Source: Alysiella crassa DSM 2578 (GTDB lineage: Bacteria; Pseudomonadota; Gammaproteobacteria; Burkholderiales; Neisseriaceae). From it: a stretch of 64,000 bases of DNA. Shown piece by piece: positions 7,688-17,486 of the stretch (position 1 is the first letter of the stretch; each line of letters opens with the position of its first letter). The position numbers were made by a program, and so were the translations under genes. The notes under the pieces were generated by a model. That model did not search any database. It worked only from the letters and a program-made list of their open reading frames with translations, and was not told the origin of the DNA. The stretch is from NCBI RefSeq assembly GCF_000745955.1, contig NZ_KN050786.1:1-64000 (forward strand), written 5' to 3'.

Positions 7688-8690
7688 GATGATTTTTTAC
7701 CTTTTTGTTTTTAATTAAAATTCTGGCATAAACTTCTTTATTATTGATTGTGAAACGTTTTCCATAATTTGGATTGTCTTCCACATATCTGTCAATTCCA
7801 ATAATTTCAAATTGTTCAGGATTGTATTTATCTAAAAATGTAATGGGTACACCCATTGCTCCATCATAATCTATCGGAATATCAGAAACTTGACCTACTT
7901 CAATAGCATTATAATTATCATATTTTGGATAATCTTCTGGATTATATTGTTTATACAAAATCAAATTTTCATGGCGTTTATCATGGTCTAAATTGGTAAA
8001 CCAACACGCTTGGGCGCGTGCTTTAATGACACCGTCAATAATCCGATAGCTGCTGCCTGCTTTTTTCTTTTCCACCAAGATAGCCGCATAATCATCAGGC
8101 ACACCAAACAACATATCCGTCCCCATTGGTGTTACCCCCAACCACATTTGATTATTTTGAATTAAGGGGAAAATTTCTTTATAAGTAATGGCATTTTTAT
8201 TGCCAATAATCAGAAATTGCTTTTTATATTCAATTAACTGTGCTACATATTCACGAAACAGTGAAAATGGCGGATTGGTTACCACAATATCCGCTTGTTT
8301 CAGTAATTCAATACATTCTTTGCTGCGAAAATCGCCATCACCTTTGAGTAGTTTAACGGCGATTTCATCGGGATTGGGCAAATTGTCGCCATTTTTATCG
8401 CCTGTATATTCCAAATAAACGGCGGTTTCGCTGTTGTTTTGGCTGAATAAATCGCGTTCTTGACTTTTGTAGCAAGTGGCAATTAGTTTTTTCAAACCAA
8501 GCTGTTCAAAATTGTATGAAAAATAGTGAAAGAAATTGCTTACACGCGGGTCATCGCAATTACAGTAAACAATTTTATTTTTGAAATGATGTTTGTAGTG
8601 GCGCAATTCTTTCTCAATATCAGAAAGTTGCGTGTAGAATTCATCGTTTTTCGCTTTATTGGCAGCGTGTAGACTTTTGTTTCCTGCCAT
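7677..8690 (-). CDS. EcoRI-family adenine-specific DNA methyltransferase
   Basis: A 337-residue protein resembling the M.EcoRI family of N6-adenine methyltransferases. Typical features are DEFYTQL near residue 16, YCNCDDPRV at 42-50 and the catalytic NPPFSLFREY at 139-148. It probably protects host DNA from the overlapping DUF262-HNH nuclease. AAAGGGG lies about nine bases before the ATG. Upstream is a short leader ORF built from an octamer repeat, whose frame changes with repeat number. Target specificity cannot be read from the sequence. The EcoRI endonuclease itself is not present. Confidence 0.88.
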   Translation of the reverse strand: MAGNKSLHAANKAKNDEFYTQLSDIEKELRHYKHHFKNKIVYCNCDDPRVSNFFHYFSYNFEQLGLKKLIATCYKSQERDLFSQNNSETAVYLEYTGDKNGDNLPNPDEIAVKLLKGDGDFRSKECIELLKQADIVVTNPPFSLFREYVAQLIEYKKQFLIIGNKNAITYKEIFPLIQNNQMWLGVTPMGTDMLFGVPDDYAAILVEKKKAGSSYRIIDGVIKARAQACWFTNLDHDKRHENLILYKQYNPEDYPKYDNYNAIEVGQVSDIPIDYDGAMGVPITFLDKYNPEQFEIIGIDRYVEDNPNYGKRFTINNKEVYARILIKNKKVKNHHEN

Positions 8691-8741
8691 GATTACACCC
8701 CTTTCATTGCGAAAAAGGGTTTCAGGCAGCCTGAAAATGCG

Positions 8742-8795
8742 TTAAGCGTTAGCGAACTTGCGAACTTGCGAACTTGCGAACTTGCGAACTTGCAT
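8742..8795 (-). CDS. Putative repeat-encoded leader peptide upstream of the methyltransferase
   Basis: A 17-codon ORF begins with ATG spaced well from AAGGA and is made almost wholly of the octamer CAAGTTCG read in three shifting frames (MQVRKFASSQVRKFANA). With five repeats it stops about 50 bases before the methyltransferase ATG. If the repeat count were a multiple of three, the frame would instead run to a TAA two bases before that ATG. Start-site quality and position are seen; a regulatory role is inference. Confidence 0.4.
   Translation of the reverse strand: MQVRKFASSQVRKFANA
8753..8792. repeat. Tandem octamer CGAACTTG x5
   Basis: Five perfect head-to-tail copies of an 8-bp unit (CAAGTTCG in the sense of the downstream operon), starting directly after the leader ATG. 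Because the unit is not a multiple of three, gain or loss of a copy by slippage changes the leader reading frame. Confidence 0.95.
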
Positions 8796-8810
8796 TATAT
8801 TTTCCTTATA

Positions 8811-8827
8811 AAAATAACCGTTATTTT
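8811..8827. promoter_or_regulatory. Palindrome upstream of the leader ORF
   Basis: AAAATAACCGTTATTTT is a perfect inverted repeat (7-bp arms, 3-base centre) just upstream of the leader ribosome-binding site. It sits where a repressor or the methyltransferase itself could act on transcription of the restriction-modification pair. Only the symmetry is seen; operator function is a guess. Confidence 0.25.
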
Positions 8828-8906
8828 AACATACTTTAATGATTATTAACAGATATTTTTCAGGCTGCTTGAAGTTGGAAAAAACCTTTTCAGGCAGCCT
8901 GAACCC

Positions 8907-11900
8907 TCATTCCGCCAACAATTTTAACACTTTCCGCGCATTTTCAATCCGTGCCACCACATCTGCGCTTTTCATTTCCACGCGCAATTTGTCGCTGCCA
9001 GCCATGCGCCAGCCTTTTTCGCGTTGCATGATGGCGATGATTTTGGCTGGGTTCAGCACCATGTTTTTGCCAAACGCCAATGTGATGGCTTCGGCAGTCG
9101 CGTCCACCGTGCTGATGCCCAAATCGCTTGCCATAATCCGCAATTTGTGGCTTTCCACCAGCGTTTTCACGGCTTGTTCAGGCAGCCCGAAACGGTCTAT
9201 GAGTTCTTCAAAAATATCGTTGATTTGATTGATGTTTTCGCAAGTTGCCAAACGTTTGTACAGCACCAAACGTTCGTGAATATCGGGGCAATAACTTTCA
9301 GGCAGCAAAGCAGGTGCATGGAGCTTGATTTCCGTGTTCACACCCAAAGGCGCGTCCAAATCAGGCACACGCCCTTTTTTCAACTCGCGCACGGCTTGTT
9401 TCAACATTTCCGTGTACAAAGTCAAACCCACTTGCGCCATTTCGCCCGATTGCCCCTCGCCCAAAATTTCGCCTGCGCCGCGAATTTCCAAATCTTGCAT
9501 GGCAAGCGCGAAACCTGCACCCAATTCATCGGCAGCCGCAATCGCGTCCAAACGTTTTTGCGCGTCTTTGCTGACAAATTCGCCAGTAAAAAGATAAGCA
9601 TACGCCTGATGATGACTGCGCCCCACGCGCCCACGCAACTGGTGCAACTGGGCGATACCGAATTTGTCGGCACGATTGATGATAATCGTGTTGGCATTGG
9701 GAATGTCTATCCCCGTTTCAATGATGGTAGAACAGAGTAAAACATTGAATTTCTGTTGCAAAAATTCGCGCATGACCTGTTCCAATTCGCGTTCGCGCAA
9801 CTGTCCGTGTGCCACGCCAATGCGGGCTTCGGGCAAGAGTTCTGCCAATTTTTCTCGCATATTTTCAATGGTTTCTACTTCATTGTGCAGGAAAAACACC
9901 TGTCCGCCGCGTTTCAATTCGCGCAACACGGCTTCGCGCACGCTGCCATCGCCAAAGGGTTTGACAAAAGTTTTCACGGCAAGGCGGCGCGATGGCGCGG
10001 TGGTAATCAATGAAAAATCGCGCAAACCCTCCAAAGCCATGCTTAATGTACGCGGAATGGGCGTGGCGGTCAGCGTGAGCATGTCCACATTGGCGCGAAG
10101 GCGTTTGAGTTGCTCTTTTTGGCGCACGCCAAAGCGGTGTTCTTCGTCAATGATGACCAAGCCCAAGTTTTTAAACGCAATATCATCTTGCACCAATTTG
10201 TGTGTGCCAATCACGATGTCCACCGTGCCGTCTGCCATGCCTGCGAGTGTGGCTTTGGTTTCTTTGCTGCTGTTAAAACGCGACAACGCCGCCGTTTTAA
10301 CGGGAAAATCGGCAAAACGGTCGGCAAAATTTTTCGCGTGTTGCTCCACCAGCAAAGTGGTGGGCGCGAGTACCGCCACCTGTTTGCCACCCATCACCGC
10401 CACAAATGCGGCACGCAACGCCACTTCGGTTTTGCCAAAACCGACATCGCCACACACCAGCCTGTCCATCGGTTTGGCTTGGGTTAAATCTTTCAACACG
10501 GCAGCGATGGCGGCGGCTTGGTCTTCGGTTTCTTCGTAGCCGAATCCGTCTGCAAAGGCTTGATAATCCAATTCGTTGATTTCAAATTTGAAACCCGATT
10601 GTGCTGCGCGTTGGGCATACAAATTGAGCAATTCGGCTGCGGTGTCGCGGGCTTGTTCGGCGGCTTTGCGTTTGGCTTTGCCCCACGCGCCTGTGCCGAG
10701 TTTGTGTAATTGCACGTTTTCGGACGCGCTGCCTGAATAGCGGCTGATTAAATGCAGTTGTGAAACAGGCACATACAGTTGCGCTTCGTTGGCGTATGCC
10801 AGCAACATCATTTCGGTGTCGCCATCGCCAAAATTCATGTTGACCAAGCCTTGATACCGCGCAATGCCGTGTTCTTGGTGGACAACGGGGTCGCCCATGT
10901 TGATTTCTGCCAAATCGCGCAAGGCGGTGTCGGCAATTTTGGCGTGTTTCAAGCGGCGCGTTTTGGGGCGAGCAACGTATTGATAAAGTTCGGTTTCGGT
11001 GATGACGGCAATTTTCAGGCTGCCTGAAACTTGATTTTTCACATTTTGTGAATGGGATTGTGCCAACGCATTTTCAGGCTGCCACACATCTGCCCCCTCC
11101 CCCGACTGGCGGGGGAGGGCTGGGGGGGGGGTGGTTTCGCCAAATTGCCCCCACCCTAACCCTCCCCCGTTTGAGACGGGGGAGGGAACAAGGTTGTCGG
11201 CAATTTGAAAGCCCTGCACCAAAGGCGACACGCAAATTGCCAATTTATGGTTTTGTTGAACAAAATCCTGCCAACTTGCCACTTGTGCCACGTCCAAACC
11301 ATTTTGTTTGAAAAAAGCGGACATGGTTTCCCTGCGCCCCAAGCTGTCGGCACAAAGCAAAATTTTGCCGTCAAACGCTGCCTGAAAATCCTGCAACGCC
11401 AAAAGCGGCTGTTCCGACTGACGATTTACGGCAAGATTGGGCAAATCGTGACGGTGGTCGGGCGAAGTCCAAATTTGCGGATACGGTTTCAGGCAGCCTG
11501 AAAACTGGTCGGGCGACAAATACAAAAACTGCGGTGCAAGTGGCGGATAATGCGGCTCGCCCTGCGCGAATTGGTGGCGTTGCTTCACATCGCCCCAAAA
11601 ACGGTTGGCGTAGGCGTGGACATCGTCCGTGCAAACCACAATCGCATTTTCGCCAACATAATCAAACAGATTGGCACAATTCTCTTCAAAAAACAAAGGC
11701 AAATAATGCTCCACGCCTGCGCCAAATTGCCCATTGCCCACCGCTTTGTACACTGCTGCCGCGCTGGGGTCGCCATCAATTTCTTCACGGAAACGGCTGC
11801 GGAAGATTTTCTGCGCGTCCGCATCGGTAGGGAATTCGTGGGCGGGCAACAATCTGATTTCTTGAATGTTTTCAATGGTTCGCTGCGTTTCGGGGTTGAA

Positions 11901-12467
11901 AATTTTGATGGTGTCAATTTCTTCATCAAACAAATCAAGGCGATAGGGCAAATCCGCACCCATGGGGAACACGTCCACAATGCCACCGCGCACGGCAAAT
12001 TCGCCTGCCGCCAACACATTGTCCACCAAATGATAGCCTGCCTGAATCAAATTTTCCCTTAAAGAATCAATGTGTAAAGTTTGACCGACTTTCAACCAAA
12101 ACGTCCGTGCCAACAAAAACGACACAGGCGCGAGCTTTTGCATGGCGGTGGCAACGGGCAAAAACAGCGCGTCCACCATACCGTTTTTCAGTTGCCACAA
12201 TACAGATAATCGTTCAGAAACAAGGTCTTGGTGTGGCGAAAAATGTTCGTAGGGCAAAGTTTCCCAATCGGGGAAAAACAGGGCATTGTCGCGTGGGCGG
12301 AAAAATTGCCATGCTTGATGAAGTCGGTGGGCGGTTTCGCTGTCGGCAGTTAAAATGATTTTGCTTGAATTTTTGGGGAGATTTTCGCTTAATAAATAAG
12401 GCATTGAGCCTAATGATAAATCTGTCCAGAAGGATTTTTGCGCGGGTTTGGGAAGGGGGAAATTCAT
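8907..12467 (-). CDS. mfd: Transcription-repair coupling factor
   Basis: A 1186-residue Mfd that removes stalled RNA polymerase and recruits UvrA for strand-specific repair. It has the UvrB-like N-terminal region, the polymerase-interaction domain after MGDPVVHQEHGIARYQG, helicase Walker A GDVGFGKTEV at about 670, DEEHRFGV near 772, and the C-terminal TRCF domain. The ATG giving MNFPLPKP is preferred; a longer reading starts at TTG and adds uptake-encoded residues. Between about residues 426 and 482 it carries an extra Gly/Pro/Ser-rich segment encoded by a GC-rich palindromic repeat plus an uptake sequence. Frame is kept and all motifs are intact, so it is probably functional. Confidence 0.95.
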   Translation of the reverse strand: MNFPLPKPAQKSFWTDLSLGSMPYLLSENLPKNSSKIILTADSETAHRLHQAWQFFRPRDNALFFPDWETLPYEHFSPHQDLVSERLSVLWQLKNGMVDALFLPVATAMQKLAPVSFLLARTFWLKVGQTLHIDSLRENLIQAGYHLVDNVLAAGEFAVRGGIVDVFPMGADLPYRLDLFDEEIDTIKIFNPETQRTIENIQEIRLLPAHEFPTDADAQKIFRSRFREEIDGDPSAAAVYKAVGNGQFGAGVEHYLPLFFEENCANLFDYVGENAIVVCTDDVHAYANRFWGDVKQRHQFAQGEPHYPPLAPQFLYLSPDQFSGCLKPYPQIWTSPDHRHDLPNLAVNRQSEQPLLALQDFQAAFDGKILLCADSLGRRETMSAFFKQNGLDVAQVASWQDFVQQNHKLAICVSPLVQGFQIADNLVPSPVSNGGGLGWGQFGETTPPPALPRQSGEGADVWQPENALAQSHSQNVKNQVSGSLKIAVITETELYQYVARPKTRRLKHAKIADTALRDLAEINMGDPVVHQEHGIARYQGLVNMNFGDGDTEMMLLAYANEAQLYVPVSQLHLISRYSGSASENVQLHKLGTGAWGKAKRKAAEQARDTAAELLNLYAQRAAQSGFKFEINELDYQAFADGFGYEETEDQAAAIAAVLKDLTQAKPMDRLVCGDVGFGKTEVALRAAFVAVMGGKQVAVLAPTTLLVEQHAKNFADRFADFPVKTAALSRFNSSKETKATLAGMADGTVDIVIGTHKLVQDDIAFKNLGLVIIDEEHRFGVRQKEQLKRLRANVDMLTLTATPIPRTLSMALEGLRDFSLITTAPSRRLAVKTFVKPFGDGSVREAVLRELKRGGQVFFLHNEVETIENMREKLAELLPEARIGVAHGQLRERELEQVMREFLQQKFNVLLCSTIIETGIDIPNANTIIINRADKFGIAQLHQLRGRVGRSHHQAYAYLFTGEFVSKDAQKRLDAIAAADELGAGFALAMQDLEIRGAGEILGEGQSGEMAQVGLTLYTEMLKQAVRELKKGRVPDLDAPLGVNTEIKLHAPALLPESYCPDIHERLVLYKRLATCENINQINDIFEELIDRFGLPEQAVKTLVESHKLRIMASDLGISTVDATAEAITLAFGKNMVLNPAKIIAIMQREKGWRMAGSDKLRVEMKSADVVARIENARKVLKLLAE
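11085..11190. repeat. GC-rich palindromic repeat, copy 3, inside mfd
   Basis: CCCCTCCCCCGACTGGCGGGGGAGGG and CCTCCCCCGTTTGAGACGGGGGAGGG are large near-complementary arms of the same family as the copies near 0, 4.8 and 24.8 kb, here within the mfd reading frame. It is read as PSPVSNGGGLGWG and PPPALPRQSGEGA. The insertion falls between the UvrB-like part and the polymerase-interaction domain, where a linker is expected. Confidence 0.8.
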
Positions 12468-12587
12468 ATTCAAGCTGCCTGAAAATTCAAAAACGCGCCA
12501 TTTTAACAAATTTCATAAAAAACACGCCAAAATCGTATGATTTGGCGTGTTTTATTGGGGTTTACGATATTTCAGGCAGCCTGCAAA

Positions 12588-13094
12588 TTACAATGCCACA
12601 CAACCTTCAATGGTTTTCATGTTTTTGTCATTTTTCAGAGAATTGGTTTTGCCGCTAGAAGTGCATTTGGCATAACTTTCGCTGCCTGAATGGTAAATCA
12701 AATATACTTGTTGGGTTTCCAATACATTATTGTTATACACGCCCTCTTTGGGTGTGGCGGTGATGATGTAATTGCTGCCATTATCGGCTAATTGCACTTC
12801 AAAATCGTAGTATTTGTTCACTTTAGAATTGCTGGTGTTGGCAACAATGGCTTTGTTGGCATTGCAGGCTACACCGATATTGGTGGAATAGGGGGCTTTG
12901 CATTCAAAAGTACGCGCTGCGCCGTAATAGCGTTCCATCAATTTTTTATTGTCCAAAATCGTAGCGCGTGCGTCTTCCAAACGCCCTTTGCGAATATAAT
13001 CAATGTATGATGGATAGGCAATGGCTGCCAAAATCGCCAAAATCGCGATGGTAACCATCAATTCAATCAGAGTAAAACCTTTTTGCGTGCGCAT
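12588..13094 (-). CDS. Type IV minor pilin, possibly ComP-like
   Basis: A 168-residue prepilin with a six-residue leader ending in Gly (MRTQKG) and mature FTLIELMVTIAILAILAAIA, with Glu5 and the hydrophobic alpha-1 helix. The globular part has four cysteines (about 65, 77, 144, 165), enough for two disulfides, the number I recall for the uptake-sequence receptor ComP. AGGAATTGAGC before the ATG sets the start. It stands alone, divergent from rsmG, which also fits ComP. PilE-, PilV- or PilX-like roles cannot be excluded; pilin class is firm, ComP identity is tentative. Confidence 0.8.
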   Translation of the reverse strand: MRTQKGFTLIELMVTIAILAILAAIAYPSYIDYIRKGRLEDARATILDNKKLMERYYGAARTFECKAPYSTNIGVACNANKAIVANTSNSKVNKYYDFEVQLADNGSNYIITATPKEGVYNNNVLETQQVYLIYHSGSESYAKCTSSGKTNSLKNDKNMKTIEGCVAL

Positions 13095-13220
13095 GCTCAA
13101 TTCCTAAAATAAAGTTCATTATTATCGTGGAAATAGCAAAATTTATGCCAACGTCTTACATATTTTCACAAATTCGGTTAGCATTTAGGCTAATCATCAA
13201 AATAAAATAGGAAAATAAAA

Positions 13221-13847
13221 ATGACTGATTTAAAAGAACAACTCAAAGCGGGTTTGCAGGCAATGAATTTGGAATTGCCTGCCACCCAACAGTTATTGTT
13301 GCTGGAATACATTGCCTTGCTGAAAAAATGGAACAGCACCTATAATTTAACTGCTTTGCGCGATGAGCGCACCATGATTAGCCATCATTTATTGGACAGC
13401 TTAACCCTGTTGCCCTATGTGGCGAATGCGAAAACTTTGATGGACGTGGGTTCGGGCGGCGGTATGCCGGGGATTCCGACTGCCATTTGTTGCCCCGATT
13501 TACAGATTACCCTACTGGATTCCAATACGAAAAAAACCACCTTTTTGCAACAAGCAGTGATTGAATTGGGTTTGAAAAATGTAACGGTGGCAAGTGGTCG
13601 CGTGGAAGCCATGCACGATAAAAAAGTAGATGTGGTAACCAGTCGCGCTTTTGCCGAATTGCACGATTTTATTGCGCTAACCAAGCATTTATTGAACGAA
13701 AATGGCTATTGGGCAGCCATGAAAGGTGTGTATCCCTACGAAGAATTGGAAAATGTGCCGAAAAATATTGATGTTTATCAAATTGATAAATTAGATGTGC
13801 CCACTTTGGGCGCAGAACGCCACATGGTATTAATGCGCCCGAAATAA
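13221..13847 (+). CDS. rsmG: 16S rRNA (guanine(527)-N7)-methyltransferase
   Basis: A 208-residue RsmG (GidB) that methylates N7 of G527 in 16S rRNA in the cytoplasm. It has the family N-terminus (LLLLEYIALLKKWNSTYNLT), HHLLDSL and SAM motif DVGSGGGMPGIP. AGGAAAATAAAA precedes the ATG. It is followed by parA after an uptake sequence, the common gidB-parA order. Confidence 0.95.
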   Translation: MTDLKEQLKAGLQAMNLELPATQQLLLLEYIALLKKWNSTYNLTALRDERTMISHHLLDSLTLLPYVANAKTLMDVGSGGGMPGIPTAICCPDLQITLLDSNTKKTTFLQQAVIELGLKNVTVASGRVEAMHDKKVDVVTSRAFAELHDFIALTKHLLNENGYWAAMKGVYPYEELENVPKNIDVYQIDKLDVPTLGAERHMVLMRPK

Positions 13848-13899
13848 TGGATTTCAGGCAGCCTGAATTCACGAAAAATAAAACCATTAAGGTCAAATA

Positions 13900-14715
13900 A
13901 TGAGCCAAAAACATAAAGTTATTACGATTTGCAATCAAAAAGGCGGTGTGGGCAAAACCACCACCGCCGTCAATCTCGCCGCCAGTTTGGCGCACCGCAA
14001 CCGCAAAGTTTTGCTGATAGATATTGACCCACAAGGCAATGCAACTATGGGCGCGGGCGTGGATAAAAATACTTTCCAATTCGGTACTTATCATATTTTG
14101 CTCGGCGAAGCGAGCATGAAACAAGCCATTATTCCCAGCGAATCTGGACAATTTGATGTGATTGCCGCCAACCGCGATTTAACAGGCGTGGAAATTGCCC
14201 TGATGCAGCGTCCCGCACGTGAAATGTGTTTGCGCGATGCGATTGTCCAAGTGCGCGATGAATACGATTTTATCCTGATTGATTGTCCGCCTACCTTGTC
14301 ATTGTTGATGTTAAACGGTTTGGCGGCGGCGGATAGCGTTTTGATTCCCATGGTTTGCGAATATTACGCGCTGGAAGGCATTTCCGATTTGCTCGCCACC
14401 ATCAAAAAAGTGCGCCAAACCATCAATCCGACTCTGGACATCACAGGCGTGGTGTTTACTATGTTTACCACACAAAACAATTTGTCCAAAGAAGTCAGCT
14501 CACAATTGAAAAATTATTTTGGGCAACGCGTGTTCGCCACCACCATTCCGCGCAATGTACGACTGGCGGAAGCCCCCAGTCATGGCATGCCCGCATTAGC
14601 CTACGACCCCAAATCCAAAGGCGCACAAGCCTATTTGGCGTTGGCAGATGAATTGTTGGCGGTGAAATTGCCTGCTTCTTCAATTGGTTATTTGAAAACT
14701 GTATTGCGATTTTAA
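13900..14715 (+). CDS. parA: ParA/Soj chromosome-partitioning ATPase
   Basis: A 271-residue deviant-Walker ATPase: KGGVGKTT at 14-21, DIDPQGNAT, and DCPPTLSLL as the switch region. ParA positions ParB-parS complexes during chromosome segregation. It follows rsmG as in many genomes, but the next gene is psd, not parB, so the partner must lie elsewhere. An uptake-sequence hairpin with a T tail follows it. Confidence 0.93.
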   Translation: MSQKHKVITICNQKGGVGKTTTAVNLAASLAHRNRKVLLIDIDPQGNATMGAGVDKNTFQFGTYHILLGEASMKQAIIPSESGQFDVIAANRDLTGVEIALMQRPAREMCLRDAIVQVRDEYDFILIDCPPTLSLLMLNGLAAADSVLIPMVCEYYALEGISDLLATIKKVRQTINPTLDITGVVFTMFTTQNNLSKEVSSQLKNYFGQRVFATTIPRNVRLAEAPSHGMPALAYDPKSKGAQAYLALADELLAVKLPASSIGYLKTVLRF

Positions 14716-14722
14716 TTTATCA

Positions 14723-14773
14723 ATCTTCAGGCTGCCTGAAATCTTATTTTGACAGGCAGCCTGAAGATTTTTG
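14723..14773 (+). terminator. Uptake-sequence hairpin terminator after parA
   Basis: ATCTTCAGGCTGCCTG pairs with CAGGCAGCCTGAAGAT, followed by a run of T. It ends the rsmG-parA unit before psd. Confidence 0.6.
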
Positions 14774-14798
14774 ATTGGATAAAAAAACGAGTTTTGCT

Positions 14799-15698
14799 AT
14801 GAATTTAACACCTTACCCCAAACCCACTTGTTGCCAACGCGCAAAAATTGCGTTCCACTATTTGCTGCCCCAATTGGCGGTAACGCGCTTGGCTGGCTGG
14901 TTTGCCGAAAAAGAGTGGGGCGGCACCACCCATTTTGTCATCAAACAATTTGCCCGCGCCTACAAAATCAACTGGGACGAAGCCAAAAAATCCCAAGCAA
15001 CGGATTTCAAAACATTTAACGAATTTTTCACCCGCGAATTAAAAGATGGCGTGCGCCCCATTGTTTCAGGCAGCCACCAATTAGCCCTGCCAGCCGATGG
15101 GCGCGTGAGCGAATGTGGCAACATCAAAGATGATTTATTGTTGCAAGCCAAAGGGCATTTTTTCACTTTGTCAGACTTGTTGGCTGGCGATAGCGAATTG
15201 GTGCAAAAATTCACAAATGGTTCATTTATTACAACTTATTTGTCGCCGCGAGACTATCATCGCGTGCATATGCCTTGCGCTGGCGTGTTGCGTAAAATGA
15301 TTTATGTGTCGGGCGAATTGTTTTCGGTGAACCCATTTTTGGCGCAACACATTCCCAATTTGTTTGCGCGAAACGAGCGCGTGATTTGCGTGTTTGACAC
15401 CGAATTTGGCACGATGGTACAAATTTTGGTGGGCGCAACCGTTACCGCGAGCATGAGTACGGTGTGGCATGGTGTAGTCAATCCGCCGCGTAATCAAGCG
15501 GTTAAAGTGTGGGATTATCCAGCCGAAGGCGTGGGCGTGGTGCGTTTGGACAAGGGCGCGGAGATGGGCGCATTCCGTTTGGGTTCAACGGTGATTAATT
15601 TATTTCCTGCCGAAAAAGTGTTGCTAAATAGTCAATTACACGCTGGTGTGGCGACTAAAATGGGCGAATTATTGGGCGAGCGCGTTCAGGCTGCCTGA
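14799..15698 (+). CDS. psd: Phosphatidylserine decarboxylase proenzyme
   Basis: A 299-residue membrane-associated proenzyme making phosphatidylethanolamine. The self-cleavage LGST motif is present (FRLGSTVINLF, Ser263 becoming the pyruvoyl group), with the family YLSPRDYHRVHMP and FFTRELKDGVRP. The ATG of MNLTPYPKP is preferred over a TTG eight codons upstream, though the ribosome-binding site is weak. An uptake sequence supplies the stop and the ending QAA. Confidence 0.94.
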   Translation: MNLTPYPKPTCCQRAKIAFHYLLPQLAVTRLAGWFAEKEWGGTTHFVIKQFARAYKINWDEAKKSQATDFKTFNEFFTRELKDGVRPIVSGSHQLALPADGRVSECGNIKDDLLLQAKGHFFTLSDLLAGDSELVQKFTNGSFITTYLSPRDYHRVHMPCAGVLRKMIYVSGELFSVNPFLAQHIPNLFARNERVICVFDTEFGTMVQILVGATVTASMSTVWHGVVNPPRNQAVKVWDYPAEGVGVVRLDKGAEMGAFRLGSTVINLFPAEKVLLNSQLHAGVATKMGELLGERVQAA

Positions 15699-15729
15699 AA
15701 AAATAACCCAAGCTATGCACCATCAAAAT

Positions 15730-15781
15730 ATATTCAGGCAGCCTGAAAACCAGTTTCCCAGTTTTCAGGCTGCCTGAATAT
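15730..15781. terminator. Bidirectional uptake-sequence terminator between psd and groEL
   Basis: A perfect 21-bp stem made of two opposed uptake sequences (ATATTCAGGCAGCCTGAAAAC and its complement) around the loop CAGTTTCCCA. It lies between convergent psd and groEL. Almost the same pair and loop recur after gltA. Confidence 0.7.
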
Positions 15782-15807
15782 CATTTTAAATCAATGGAAT
15801 GCAGGGA

Positions 15808-17448
<1,641 letters not shown>

Positions 17449-17486
17449 TTAATATGCTCCAAAAATTTGTTGTATTTAATCAATTT

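Noticed and set aside
8753-8792. CRISPR array
   Set aside because: The octamers are directly adjacent with no spacers; this is a simple tandem repeat. Dispersed uptake sequences likewise do not form arrays.
9664-10539. Long plus-strand frame opposite mfd
   Set aside because: It is a shadow of the mfd frame: no ribosome-binding site, no recognisable protein, and codon bias explains its openness.
11085-11190. mfd as a pseudogene broken by a repeat
   Set aside because: The insertion keeps the frame and all later motifs are intact.
12468-12509. N-terminal extension of Mfd from an upstream TTG
   Set aside because: The added residues are read through an uptake-like sequence, and MNFPLPKP matches the usual N-terminus. 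The same reasoning removed early starts of gshB, sdhC, the DUF1176 gene, the DUF4112 gene and the Tam-like gene.
13101-13220. Possible tRNA in the pilin-rsmG gap
   Set aside because: A short TTAGC/GCTAA stem is present, but no cloverleaf, anticodon arm or CCA end could be built.
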